Below, piece after piece: positions 25,033-33,815 of a stretch of 37,431 bases of DNA. A program made the position numbers and the translations under genes. Location of the stretch: assembly GCA_949293985.1 (NCBI GenBank), contig CASFFN010000010.1, forward strand, positions 1 through 37,431, given 5' to 3'. The DNA is from an uncultured Eubacteriales bacterium (GTDB taxonomy: Bacteria; Bacillota; Clostridia; Oscillospirales; Oscillospiraceae). The notes beneath the pieces are model-generated. The model was not told the DNA's origin. It saw only the letters and a list, made by a program, of their open reading frames with translations, and did not search any database. Every line of letters starts with the position of its first letter. The first letter of the stretch is position 1.

Positions 25033-25663
25033 CATTTACGCAATTATCTTTGACTTGGATGGGGTCATTTGCACCACAGATAAGTATCATTATCTTGCTT
25101 GGAAGGCGTTAGCGGACAGCTTAGGGCTTCCCTTTGACGAGAAGGTAAACGGGCTGCTTCGTGGAGTCAGCCGGATGGAGAGCCTGGAGATTGTCCTGGG
25201 GGAGCACAGCACAGATTATTCCCAGGAACAGAAAACTGCCCTGGCTACCCGGAAGAATGAAATCTATAAAAGCTATCTTTCTGCCATGACACCGGGGGAT
25301 CTTTCCAAAGAAGTCCGCAGTACGCTTTATACCCTGCGGCAGCGTGGGTATCTTCTGGCCATTGGCTCCTCCAGCAAAAATACCCGGCAGATTTTACGGC
25401 AGCTGGGTTTGGGTGAGTTTTTTGATGCGGTTGCTGACGGAACCATGATTACCAGGTCCAAACCTGATCCAGAGGTGTTTCTCCTGGCTGCCTCCATGTT
25501 GGGGGTGCGGCCGGAAAATGCGGTGGTCATTGAGGACGCAGAATCCGGTGTCCGGGCAGCCAAAGCAGGCAGATTCCGGGCAATCGGAATCCGGACAGAG
25601 GGCAACGACCCAAATTCGGACATTACCATTCGGCATTTGAAGAATCTGACGGAAATTTTATAA
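25025..25663 (+). CDS. pgmB: Beta-phosphoglucomutase (HAD superfamily)
   Basis: 212 aa. It interconverts beta-glucose-1-phosphate and glucose-6-phosphate. Family marks in order: FDLDGVICTTDKYHYLAWKALA (D10 nucleophile, D12 acid/base), LLRGVSRMESLEIVL in the cap, GSSSKNT (motif II), SKPDPEVFL (motif III Lys), and VIEDAESGVRAAKAG (motif IV). It overlaps the upstream GH31 stop by 8 bp. Its presence argues that the locus makes beta-glucose-1-phosphate, which fits an inverting GH65 phosphorylase on the divergent arm. Confidence 0.95.
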   Translation: MNDIYAIIFDLDGVICTTDKYHYLAWKALADSLGLPFDEKVNGLLRGVSRMESLEIVLGEHSTDYSQEQKTALATRKNEIYKSYLSAMTPGDLSKEVRSTLYTLRQRGYLLAIGSSSKNTRQILRQLGLGEFFDAVADGTMITRSKPDPEVFLLAASMLGVRPENAVVIEDAESGVRAAKAGRFRAIGIRTEGNDPNSDITIRHLKNLTEIL

Positions 25664-25740
25664 GTAGCAAAGCAAGTGGCATATATTCAGAAAAACCGGA
25701 AGTTTGAGGATAGATGTTCTGACACAAAGGAGTGAAAATT

Positions 25741-28700
25741 ATGAAAAAAGTCCTTCGTAGTGTAGTAGCTTTGGTTCTGATTGTGGTATTTGCAGTTCCT
25801 GTAATTGCGTTGGATGGGGTTTGGCATGACCCCTACGGCATGGACGACCTTTACGAAAATCAGCCCACCCAGCGTTATCCGAAAGACCCGGCTGCAGGGG
25901 AAATTGTGTATATCAAGGGGACAACCTGGCCGGTGGAACCGGGCCAAACCCTGTGGGTGACATACACAAAGAACGGTATTGCCCAACAGGATGTAGGAGC
26001 CCAGTGGAAATACAATGAGGGCAACAACAGCTACTGGGAAGCGGCAATCGGACCCTTTGCCAAGGGCGATGTGATTGAATACTATGTGCACGCCAACAAG
26101 GATGGTCAGAATACCCAGACGGTGGGACCGTTCTCCTTTACGGTGGCCGACTGGGAGACAGTCCAGAGTGTTTCTTTGGAATCTTCCACAGGCGGTGTTG
26201 TCCTTCTCAATGCAACCGCCAGCTCCAGTACATTCTCACCCAAAATCGGTTTGAGCTTCCCCTCTGCCAATACAATCCATGTGCAGGTTTCTCCAAAGGG
26301 GACAGCTCAGTTTGATACCGGTATTACCGATTATTCCGTGAACGATACGGGAAACAGCATTGTGGTTTTCACCAGCGCATTGCGGGTGACCATTACAAAG
26401 TCGCCCTATCAGATCAGTATCTATGACATTGCAAACGAGAAAGAGCTGACCCAGAGTGTTTCTGACAGTGAACTGGGCTGGCTGACGGATGGGAACAACG
26501 GTATTTCCGGCATTAAGGATGGATTTGTCTCGCCATCGGACGAAAGGTTTTATGGTTTTGGGGAACGCTACAATGGTATTAACCAGCGTGGAAATGTTGT
26601 GGACACCTATGTGTACAACCAGTACCAGAACCAGGGCAGCAGAACATACCTGGCAGCACCGTTTTTCTATTCCAGCAGGGGATACGGCCTGTATTTGAAT
26701 ACAACCTGCTATTCCCAATTTGATATGGCCTCCACCCAAAATGACCAATATACATTCCGGGCTGCAACGGATGGTTCTGGCGGCAATATGGTTGATTACT
26801 ATTTGTTTGCAGGCACACCCGCCGAAATCATTGGAAGCTATACGGATATTTCCGGCAAGGCACAATCCATGCCCAAGTGGGCTTTTGGCCTCTGGATGTC
26901 TGCAAATGAATGGGATCGGCAGTCCGAGGTATTAAATGCGGTAAATAATGCCGACACCTATGACATTCCTGCAACGGTACTGGTTCTTGAACAGTGGAGT
27001 GACGAAAATACATTCTACATCTTCAATGAGAGTACCTATACCCCAACCTCCGGTGCAGATGCGCTTACCTATGACGATTTTACCTTCAGCGAGAAATGGC
27101 CGGACCCCAAGGCAATGACCCAGACAATCCATGACAATGGCATGAAGGTACTTCTGTGGCAGATTCCTGTTCTTAAGTACACAACTTACCAATGGGAGCA
27201 GAAAGACAATGATGAAGCCTATATGATTTCCCAGGGGTATGCAGTTGGAGACGGGGAAGGTGGCCAGTACCGGACGCCTACCGGAACCTGGTTCGGGGAC
27301 AGCCTGCTGCTGGACTTTACCAACCAGGATGCGGTGGATTGGTGGATGTCCAAGCGGGCATACCTGTTCGATGACATTGGTATCGACGGCTTCAAAACCG
27401 ATGGCGGCGAAATGGTTTGGGGGCGGAATGTTTCCTTCTCCGATGGGAGCACCGGGGCAGAAATGCGCAACGCCTACCCCAATGCCTATATTGAGGCATA
27501 TTACAATTACGCCAAAGAAAAGACCGGCACCGGAATGACTTTCAGCCGTGCAGGCACTTCCGGGGTGCAGACCACCGGCGCAATCTGGGCTGGCGATCAG
27601 TCCTCCAGCTTTTCCGCTTTCAAAGACGCCCTGAGTGCGGGCTTGAGTGCGGGTATTTCCGGGATTCCCTTCTGGGGTTGGGACCTTGCCGGATTTACCG
27701 GAGAATTCCCCTCAGCTGAGCTTTATAAGCGCAGTACCATGATGGCGGCTTTCTCTCCCATTATGCAGTTCCACAGCGAAAAAGCCAATCCCAGTCCCAG
27801 TGAGGAGCGGAGTCCCTGGAATGTGCAGAGCCGAACCGGCGACACTTCCATCATTCCCCACTTCAGCTACTATGTGAACACCCGCATGAATATTCTTCCC
27901 TACATTTACAGCGAAGCCCAGAAGTGCACAAACGACGGAACACCCCTCATGCGTGCCATGTTTATTGATTTCCCTCAGGACGAGAATACCTACTCTCTGG
28001 ACGAGCAGTATATGTTCGGCAGAAGCATTCTGGTGGCGCCGATTGTAAATGAGGGTCAGACGGTAAAGGAAGTATACCTGCCGGATGGGGAGTGGATTGA
28101 TTTCTTCCACAATGCTTTGACTGCCGGCGGTGGAACCAAGTCCTACTACTGTACCACAGACTCCATCCCGGTGTATGTCCGCAACGGTTCTATCATTCCC
28201 ATGAATTTGAATGCGGACTACGAGCTGGGTGGGACAATTGGCAATGATGTGGATGATTACACCAATCTTACCTTCCGCATCTACCCTTCCGGAAGCAGCA
28301 GCTACACCCTGTATCACGCCGATGGGACCACCATGACGGTTTCCGCTGAGGAATCGTTTGCAACCAATACTGTGACTGCTGCTGTGCCTTCTGCTTCCAT
28401 TCCCGTTACCTTGCAGGTGTTCGGAACGGAGCCGCAAAGCGTTGAGGTAAACGGTACTTCCCTGGCCAAACGGAATACGGTGGGGGATTTGGCGGCGGCT
28501 GACAGCGGCTACTATTACAGTGCTGGGGAGAAGCTGACCTATGTGAAACTTCCGGCCGGAAGTGGAAGCCGCACGGTTGTTCTGAATGGAATTTCCAAGG
28601 CTCCCATGGAAGCGGAGCACGCTGTCCAGGAAAATGTCACCACCAATACCAACCATACCGGCTATTTTGGCGAAGGCTTTGTTGACAACTTTGCTGAAGT

Positions 28701-28971
28701 GGGAGATGCAGTGGAATTTTGTGTCTACGCAGAGCAGACCGGCAGTGTGCAGCTGCAAATCCGGTATTCTGCCGGCACGGAAGCCGGGCAGCGTACGGTT
28801 ACAGTCAATGGCGTATCCACAGCGGTGAGTTTGCCCAAAACAACCGACTGGGACACCTGGGGCGTGGTATCTGTGCCTGTAACGCTGACAGCCGGGCGCA
28901 ATACCATCCGCATTTCCTATGGTTCAGGAGACTATGCAGGAATCAATCTGGACTGCATTTGCGTGAGATAG
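25741..28971 (+). CDS. Secreted GH31 transferase, 3-alpha-isomaltosyltransferase (cycloalternan-forming)-like
   Basis: 1076 aa from ATG 25741 (AAAGGAG 8 bp upstream; a GTG at 25732 is in frame but too close to that site). Signal peptide MKKVLRSVVALVLIVVFAVPVIA. An N-terminal beta domain (YIKGTTWPVEPGQTLWVTYTKN) precedes the GH31 core with nucleophile D554 (GIDGFKTDGGE) and acid/base D619 (WAGDQSS), then PFWGWDLAGFTG. A C-terminal CBM35/6-like module starts MEAEHAVQENVT and ends INLDCICVR. Length and architecture match the roughly 1090-aa isomaltosyltransferase (CtsY of Bacillus/Sporosarcina and Lmo2446 of Listeria), which moves isomaltosyl units to O-3 and closes the ring. A plain secreted alpha-glucosidase remains possible. 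No cell-wall anchor is seen. Confidence 0.88.
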   Translation: MKKVLRSVVALVLIVVFAVPVIALDGVWHDPYGMDDLYENQPTQRYPKDPAAGEIVYIKGTTWPVEPGQTLWVTYTKNGIAQQDVGAQWKYNEGNNSYWEAAIGPFAKGDVIEYYVHANKDGQNTQTVGPFSFTVADWETVQSVSLESSTGGVVLLNATASSSTFSPKIGLSFPSANTIHVQVSPKGTAQFDTGITDYSVNDTGNSIVVFTSALRVTITKSPYQISIYDIANEKELTQSVSDSELGWLTDGNNGISGIKDGFVSPSDERFYGFGERYNGINQRGNVVDTYVYNQYQNQGSRTYLAAPFFYSSRGYGLYLNTTCYSQFDMASTQNDQYTFRAATDGSGGNMVDYYLFAGTPAEIIGSYTDISGKAQSMPKWAFGLWMSANEWDRQSEVLNAVNNADTYDIPATVLVLEQWSDENTFYIFNESTYTPTSGADALTYDDFTFSEKWPDPKAMTQTIHDNGMKVLLWQIPVLKYTTYQWEQKDNDEAYMISQGYAVGDGEGGQYRTPTGTWFGDSLLLDFTNQDAVDWWMSKRAYLFDDIGIDGFKTDGGEMVWGRNVSFSDGSTGAEMRNAYPNAYIEAYYNYAKEKTGTGMTFSRAGTSGVQTTGAIWAGDQSSSFSAFKDALSAGLSAGISGIPFWGWDLAGFTGEFPSAELYKRSTMMAAFSPIMQFHSEKANPSPSEERSPWNVQSRTGDTSIIPHFSYYVNTRMNILPYIYSEAQKCTNDGTPLMRAMFIDFPQDENTYSLDEQYMFGRSILVAPIVNEGQTVKEVYLPDGEWIDFFHNALTAGGGTKSYYCTTDSIPVYVRNGSIIPMNLNADYELGGTIGNDVDDYTNLTFRIYPSGSSSYTLYHADGTTMTVSAEESFATNTVTAAVPSASIPVTLQVFGTEPQSVEVNGTSLAKRNTVGDLAAADSGYYYSAGEKLTYVKLPAGSGSRTVVLNGISKAPMEAEHAVQENVTTNTNHTGYFGEGFVDNFAEVGDAVEFCVYAEQTGSVQLQIRYSAGTEAGQRTVTVNGVSTAVSLPKTTDWDTWGVVSVPVTLTAGRNTIRISYGSGDYAGINLDCICVR

Positions 28972-28980
28972 ACATGAAGC

Positions 28981-29010
28981 ATCGTGCAGATGCTTCGGCA
29001 TCTGCACGAT
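28981..29010 (+). promoter_or_regulatory. Perfect hairpin with UUCG tetraloop between the two secreted GH31 genes
   Basis: A 13-bp perfect stem closed by C(UUCG)G, the most stable tetraloop type. No U-tract follows, and the next AGGAGG is 11 bp beyond, so it is more likely an mRNA-stabilising or processing element than a full terminator. Confidence 0.7.
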
Positions 29011-29034
29011 AGCCAAAAGATAGGAGGATATGCA

Positions 29035-32000
29035 ATGAGAAAAAGTATGCGTGATCGTATCATTTCTGGTTTGCTGGCTCTATCTATGATGGTTACGATA
29101 ATTTTCTGTGGGCCTCAGGTTTCTGCATCTGTGGACGCACTGGGAAATGTAACTTCTGCAGTGGTAAATGGCAACGAACTGCAGCTGACGATTGACAACG
29201 GCGCAGAACCGGAAGATGATATTCTTGTTTTGGAAGTATGTCAGGGGAACATTCTGCGGGTGGATTACCGGCCGGAATCGGTGGCGGAAAGTCCGGATAC
29301 CCCCATAATTGACCCGGATTTGACATGGGACGAGGCTCAGGCAACTATCGATATATCCGGCGACCCCATTACCATTGTTACCGCTGATATGCGCATTGAA
29401 ATTGCAAAAACGCCTTGCAGAATGACTGTTAAGAAAGCGGATGGAACGACTTTGTTCTGGGAGCCGGAAAGCGGTGGTATCTTCCATGACGGCATTCGGT
29501 TTGTAAGAGCAGAATCCACCAATATGTACGGTATTCACAGCTTTGATTGCTTCAGTGACAACGGGAATCTCCTGCGGAACAACAATTCCGGCTCCGCTTC
29601 TGCCGGACAGCAGGGTAATTCCGGCGGGCCGTTTATGTGGTCCACAGGGGGATACGGCATTCTGGTGGATTCTGACGGCGGCTATCCTTACACAAATGCC
29701 ACAGACCGGAAAATGGAATTCTACTATGGCAACACCACCACGGAAGGGCGCCGTTACTTTAAAGAGGATGTGGAATGCTATATTATCCTGGGAGAGCCCA
29801 AGGAAATTATGGCAGGGTATTCAAAAATTACAGGCACATCTCCCATGATGCCCAAATGGTCTCTTGGCTTTTCCAACTTTGAATGGAACATCGATGAGGC
29901 AGAACTCAATGAGATGATTGACCTCTACCGGGCCAAGAATATTCCCATTGACAGCTATGCCATTGATTATGACTGGAAGGAATATGGCCAGAACAACTAT
30001 GGAGAGTTTACCTGGAATACGGATAACTTCCCCTCTGCGGCAACCACCAGTCTGAAAACCGCCATGGATGCAAAGGGAATAAAGCTTATCGGCATTACAA
30101 AGCCCCGGATTGTGACCAAACTGGCAGACGGTACGGAAACTGTCCAGGGTCAGACGGCGGCGGCAAACGGCTATTTCTATCCCGGCCACTATGAGTACAC
30201 GGACTATTTCCTGCCGGTTACTGTCCGTAGCATTGATTTTTACGATGAAGCGGAGAGAGACTGGTGGTGGGAACATTCTGAGGATGCCTTTGATAAGGGA
30301 ATTGTTGGCTGGTGGAATGACGAAACGGACAAGGTGTCTTCCAACGGAGCGGACTACTGGTTCGGTAATTTTGAAACCATGGGTATTTCCCAGGCTATGT
30401 ACGAAGGCCAGCGGGCATATACCAATGACAGTGTCCGTGTTTGGCAGACGGCACGGAACTATTATCCCGGTACCCAGCGCTATGCCACCAGTATCTGGTC
30501 CGGAGATGTGGCAACCCAGTTTTACAAAGGGGAGCGGGTCAGCTGGGCGGCAGGATTGAACGAGCAGAAAGCGGCGCTGCTGTCTACCATCAACAACGGT
30601 CAGGCCAAATGGGGCTCTGACGGTGGTGGTTTCAATCAGAACTCCGGAAATATTGAGAACCCCAGCCCCGAGCTGTATACCAGATGGCTGCAATTTGCCT
30701 CTGTGACTCCGGTGTTCCGGGTGCACGGAACGAACTATCAGCAGCGCCAGCCCTGGTATTTTGGCTTTACAGCTGAGGAAGTGACAAAAGCGGCAATCCA
30801 GCAAAGGTATGCTCTGATGCCCTATATGTATTCCTATGAAAGAGAAGCCTATGATACCGGGCTGGGCCTGGTCAGACCTCTTTTGTTTGACTATCCCTCG
30901 GATGAAAATGTGGCGGATTACTCCGATGCCTGGATGTTTGGGGATTACCTGCTGGTAGCGCCCATTACAGAGCGGGGGCAATCGGTGAAGTGGATTTATC
31001 TGCCCGAAGGAACCTGGATTGACTACAACCGGGGGACCCAGTACACCGGCGGCGGATATATCCCTTACAGCATCAACAGCACTTCCTGGACGGATCTTCC
31101 CATGTTCGTCAAGGAGGGGGCGATTATTCCCTCTCAGGATGCAATGAATTATGTGGACGAGGAAACCGTGGAGCAGGTGTATGTGGATATGTTCCCCACG
31201 GATGAAACTACATCTTTCCGTTATTATGATGACGATGGTCAGTCCTATGCCTATGAAGGAACGGCTTACTACCAGCAGACAATCCAGGCAGAAAAAAGCG
31301 GCGATGTGACCCAGGTGGATATTTCCGCTCAGAGCGGCAGCTACAATCCGGGACTGGATTTCTTCTATTTGAAAATCCATGGACAGGCGGCAACCGGGGT
31401 ACAGGACGGTACTGAAAGCCTTACCAAGTACGCCGACTACAATGCTCTTGCAGCCGCCTCCGGCGAGGGCTGGGCAACCGGCAAGGATGTCTACGGTGAG
31501 GTTACCTATGTCAAGGTCAATGCCGGTGAAGCTGTGGATTTGACGGTGTCTGGAAGCACCACGGTTCAGAAGGATGCTATTTCTTATGAAGCGGAGGATG
31601 CCTCTCTCTCCGGGAATACGGTGGAACAGCAGGCCTCTGCCAACAACAATCATACAGGCTATTCCGGAAGCGGCTTCGTGGATAAGCTGGAAGCGGATGG
31701 CGCTGCGGTTACCTTCTATGCAAAGGTTGCCAATGGGGGGCAATACGATGTTACCGTACGGTATGCCAACGGAGATGCGGCGGCAAAGACTCTGTCGGTC
31801 TATGTCAACGGCTCTTACGCAGGACAGCTGACGATGCCTGCTACTGGAAGCTGGGATACCTGGGGAAATGCCGTTGTGCAGATGAACCTTGCGGCAGGCA
31901 ATAACATCATTACCCTGAAGTACGATACCGATGCAGGGGATACAGGTTATGTAAACATCGACTATATCCAGGTTCCCTTTGAACCGGAGGTTATCCTGGT

Positions 32001-32850
32001 AGAAGCGGAAGAGGCAGCTTTGTATGGCTCTGCAAAGACGAATCAGGACCATTGGCTGTATAGCGGAAGCGGTTTTGTGGATACGCTGGTATCCGCCGGG
32101 GACGGAGTGGAGTTCCCGGTCGTGGCGGATGAGGATGGTCAGTATGCCATCTCCCTGCGGTATGCCAACGGAACTCAGGCTACGAAAACCCTGAATCTGT
32201 ATGTAAACGGAACCTATGTTTCTACGGTGAATCTGCCCAGTGCCGGAGGAAACTGGAATGTGTGGCAGGAGTACGAAAGCACCGTGTCGTTGACAGAGGG
32301 TATAAACACCATTTCGTTCCGTTATGATACAGGCAATACAGGAAATGTAAATCTGGACAGACTGGTAATAAATGTGGGAGGAACTGCGGACCCAATTCTT
32401 CTGGATAATGGGGGCTTTGAGCGGACGAACTACAACAGTGCCTGGACGGAATGGCATCCGGAGGGACAGACCTGCGCCTACGGCGTGGATTCCGGCTCAG
32501 GAACCAATCCGCCGGAATCCCCCATGGAAGGAGATAAGCGTGCCTATTTCTATTCATCCGGAGCTTATCAGCAGAGTATTCATCAGGGAATCAGCATCCC
32601 CAATGGAACGTACCAGGTGCGGGCGTGGGTGCGGGTTGCCAATACCGCACCGTCTATCGGCAGAATGGAGGTAACCGGTTACGGTGGAAACAATATCTAT
32701 GTGGATATGCCGGATAGTGGAAGTGGCTGGGTGCTCCTTACGGCAAACAATGTTTCTGTAACAACCGGATATTTGGATATCGGCTTCTACTGCGCCTCTC
32801 CTGGCGGAACAACGGTCCATATCGATGGGGTGCAAATCGTTCAGCAGTAA
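29035..32850 (+). CDS. Secreted multimodular GH31, 6-alpha-glucosyltransferase-like, with CBM35/CBM61-type modules
   Basis: 1271 aa from ATG 29035 (AGGAGG 7 bp upstream); signal peptide ends near SAS-VDALG. The GH31 core carries MPKWSLGFSNFEWN, nucleophile D429 in GWWNDETD, acid/base D491 in IWSGDVATQ, and KWGSDGGGF. This core is quite different from the neighbouring GH31s. The C-terminus has two CBM35-type modules (starting ISYEAEDASLSGN and LVEAEEAALYGS, each ending NxDxxxI/V) and a final CBM61/carbohydrate-binding-like jelly roll (LDNGGFERTNYNSAWTEW). This order, GH31-CBM35-CBM35-CBM61, and the length match the 6-alpha-glucosyltransferases (CtsZ of cycloalternan producers; the Paenibacillus enzyme that makes alpha-1,6-glucosyl maltooligosaccharides from starch). 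It would supply the isomaltosyl ends used by the preceding enzyme. Confidence 0.88.
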   Translation: MRKSMRDRIISGLLALSMMVTIIFCGPQVSASVDALGNVTSAVVNGNELQLTIDNGAEPEDDILVLEVCQGNILRVDYRPESVAESPDTPIIDPDLTWDEAQATIDISGDPITIVTADMRIEIAKTPCRMTVKKADGTTLFWEPESGGIFHDGIRFVRAESTNMYGIHSFDCFSDNGNLLRNNNSGSASAGQQGNSGGPFMWSTGGYGILVDSDGGYPYTNATDRKMEFYYGNTTTEGRRYFKEDVECYIILGEPKEIMAGYSKITGTSPMMPKWSLGFSNFEWNIDEAELNEMIDLYRAKNIPIDSYAIDYDWKEYGQNNYGEFTWNTDNFPSAATTSLKTAMDAKGIKLIGITKPRIVTKLADGTETVQGQTAAANGYFYPGHYEYTDYFLPVTVRSIDFYDEAERDWWWEHSEDAFDKGIVGWWNDETDKVSSNGADYWFGNFETMGISQAMYEGQRAYTNDSVRVWQTARNYYPGTQRYATSIWSGDVATQFYKGERVSWAAGLNEQKAALLSTINNGQAKWGSDGGGFNQNSGNIENPSPELYTRWLQFASVTPVFRVHGTNYQQRQPWYFGFTAEEVTKAAIQQRYALMPYMYSYEREAYDTGLGLVRPLLFDYPSDENVADYSDAWMFGDYLLVAPITERGQSVKWIYLPEGTWIDYNRGTQYTGGGYIPYSINSTSWTDLPMFVKEGAIIPSQDAMNYVDEETVEQVYVDMFPTDETTSFRYYDDDGQSYAYEGTAYYQQTIQAEKSGDVTQVDISAQSGSYNPGLDFFYLKIHGQAATGVQDGTESLTKYADYNALAAASGEGWATGKDVYGEVTYVKVNAGEAVDLTVSGSTTVQKDAISYEAEDASLSGNTVEQQASANNNHTGYSGSGFVDKLEADGAAVTFYAKVANGGQYDVTVRYANGDAAAKTLSVYVNGSYAGQLTMPATGSWDTWGNAVVQMNLAAGNNIITLKYDTDAGDTGYVNIDYIQVPFEPEVILVEAEEAALYGSAKTNQDHWLYSGSGFVDTLVSAGDGVEFPVVADEDGQYAISLRYANGTQATKTLNLYVNGTYVSTVNLPSAGGNWNVWQEYESTVSLTEGINTISFRYDTGNTGNVNLDRLVINVGGTADPILLDNGGFERTNYNSAWTEWHPEGQTCAYGVDSGSGTNPPESPMEGDKRAYFYSSGAYQQSIHQGISIPNGTYQVRAWVRVANTAPSIGRMEVTGYGGNNIYVDMPDSGSGWVLLTANNVSVTTGYLDIGFYCASPGGTTVHIDGVQIVQQ

Positions 32851-32857
32851 TTCAGTT

Positions 32858-32890
32858 CTGGGGCGGCGCACAGACTGTGTGCTGCCCCAG
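32858..32890 (+). terminator. Terminator-like hairpin at end of the alpha-glucan operon
   Basis: A 15-bp stem (two G-U pairs) from 32858-32872 with 32876-32890 and a 3-base loop, starting 7 bp after the stop. It lacks a clear U-tract, but its strength and placement mark the operon end. Confidence 0.65.
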
Positions 32891-32990
32891 TCCGCAGAAA
32901 AAGTCCAACTTATGATGGGCCTTTTCTCTATCTTGCGGTATAATGATACCGGATGATTAAGATGGTAGAACGGAAAGGATAGAACGGGGA

Positions 32991-33440
32991 ATATTTGAGA
33001 TTGTGGATACCAAGAGCTTCGCGCCTGCGGATTATTTGCAGCGGAAAATAGATACAGCGATAGACTGGTGCAAGCTATATGAATTGGTGGAGCTGTTGTA
33101 CTAATATGAGGACAATCGCCGTCCCGGCATTGACCCGGTTGCGCTGTTCAAAATGATACTTATCCAGCATTTTTTGGTTTGCCCTCACCTCGCTGCACAG
33201 CGGACAAAATATCCTTAAATGTAGCCTACCATTGTTTTCTCGACTATCAGTGGCAAGAAGAAACGCCACGTTTCTCCATGGTCAGCTACAACTTCAAGCA
33301 CCCCTTCACCCCACGAAACTGGCAGCCGGATTTTTAACTGGGTTTTGAGTGAAATTGCAGAAGCCGGAGATCTCTACATATATCCGTATTTGTGTATGGC
33401 ACCTATATTAAGGCCGATGCCAACAATAAGAAAGTAGTCA
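32991..33440 (+). pseudogene. Decayed IS1182-like (DDE, DUF772-type) transposase remnant
   Basis: Translated pieces in shifting frames line up with the start of IS1182-type transposases. First IDTAIDWCKLYELVELLY, a TAA, then EDNRRPGIDPVALFKMILIQHF. After a frameshift come NVAYHCFLDYQWQEETPRFSMVSYNF and KHPFTPRN, then NWVLSEIAEAGDLY. A further shift gives VFVYGTYIKADANNKK (family form VFVDGTHIKANANKKK). At least one in-frame stop and several frameshifts are present, and the remaining catalytic region is missing. It separates the sugar locus from the TIR/ATPase island. Confidence 0.8.
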
Positions 33441-33800
33441 GGGAAGAGATTGTAATAAATTTGGTAAAGAATGAGGACAAGCTTTGTGAGCTGGGATTTG
33501 CATTTACATTATGTGATGAGATGCCAAATGTAGTTCCCTACTCTGAGGAAAAGGGTTGGCTGTATTTTATAGTGTCGGCTCCGTTGGTTGGGCCAATGCA
33601 GCCGAAGTGTAGCAAAGAGACCGAAGAAATGCCCACCAGAGTAACTGCGAGGAAGAGCTATGTTGCGACTTATTTTGAATGTAAAACTTTCAAGGAATCT
33701 TTCTGAGATACTTGCTTGGGAAACGGAAGTTTGGATTGCTGATATGCCGGATCATATGATTCATTTGAACGGGGACAAGTTTTTAGGACCAAGAAAATAA
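33440..33800 (+). pseudogene. Frameshifted gene of unknown function, 5' end replaced by IS remnant
   Basis: One frame reads on from the IS remnant through CELGFAFTLCDEMPNVVPYSEEKGWLYFIVSAPLVGPM to [12 protein letters not shown] and a TGA at 33704-33706. In a neighbouring frame the sequence goes on [31 protein letters not shown] to a TAA at 33798-33800. Removing one base near 33703 joins them smoothly, so I read this as one gene broken by a single-base insertion, or as a sequencing error. The first residues of the nominal ORF (GTG 33392) belong to the transposase remnant. Product family not recognised. It ends 15 bp before the TIR gene. Confidence 0.6.
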
Positions 33801-33815
33801 TTGGAGAGTGATATT

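Noticed and set aside
22399..25035. 878-codon open frame on the minus strand
   Set aside because: Antisense of the second permease and the GH31 gene, both of which have clear family motifs. His/Gln/Gly-rich composition marks it as a shadow.
29821..32457. 878-codon open frame on the minus strand
   Set aside because: Antisense of the 6-glucosyltransferase-like GH31. The equal length to the other shadow frame is a coincidence.
29035..32850. Cycloisomaltooligosaccharide (CI-dextran) locus instead of cycloalternan
   Set aside because: That pathway needs a GH66 cycloisomaltooligosaccharide glucanotransferase; none is seen, while a GH31 isomaltosyltransferase-like gene is adjacent.
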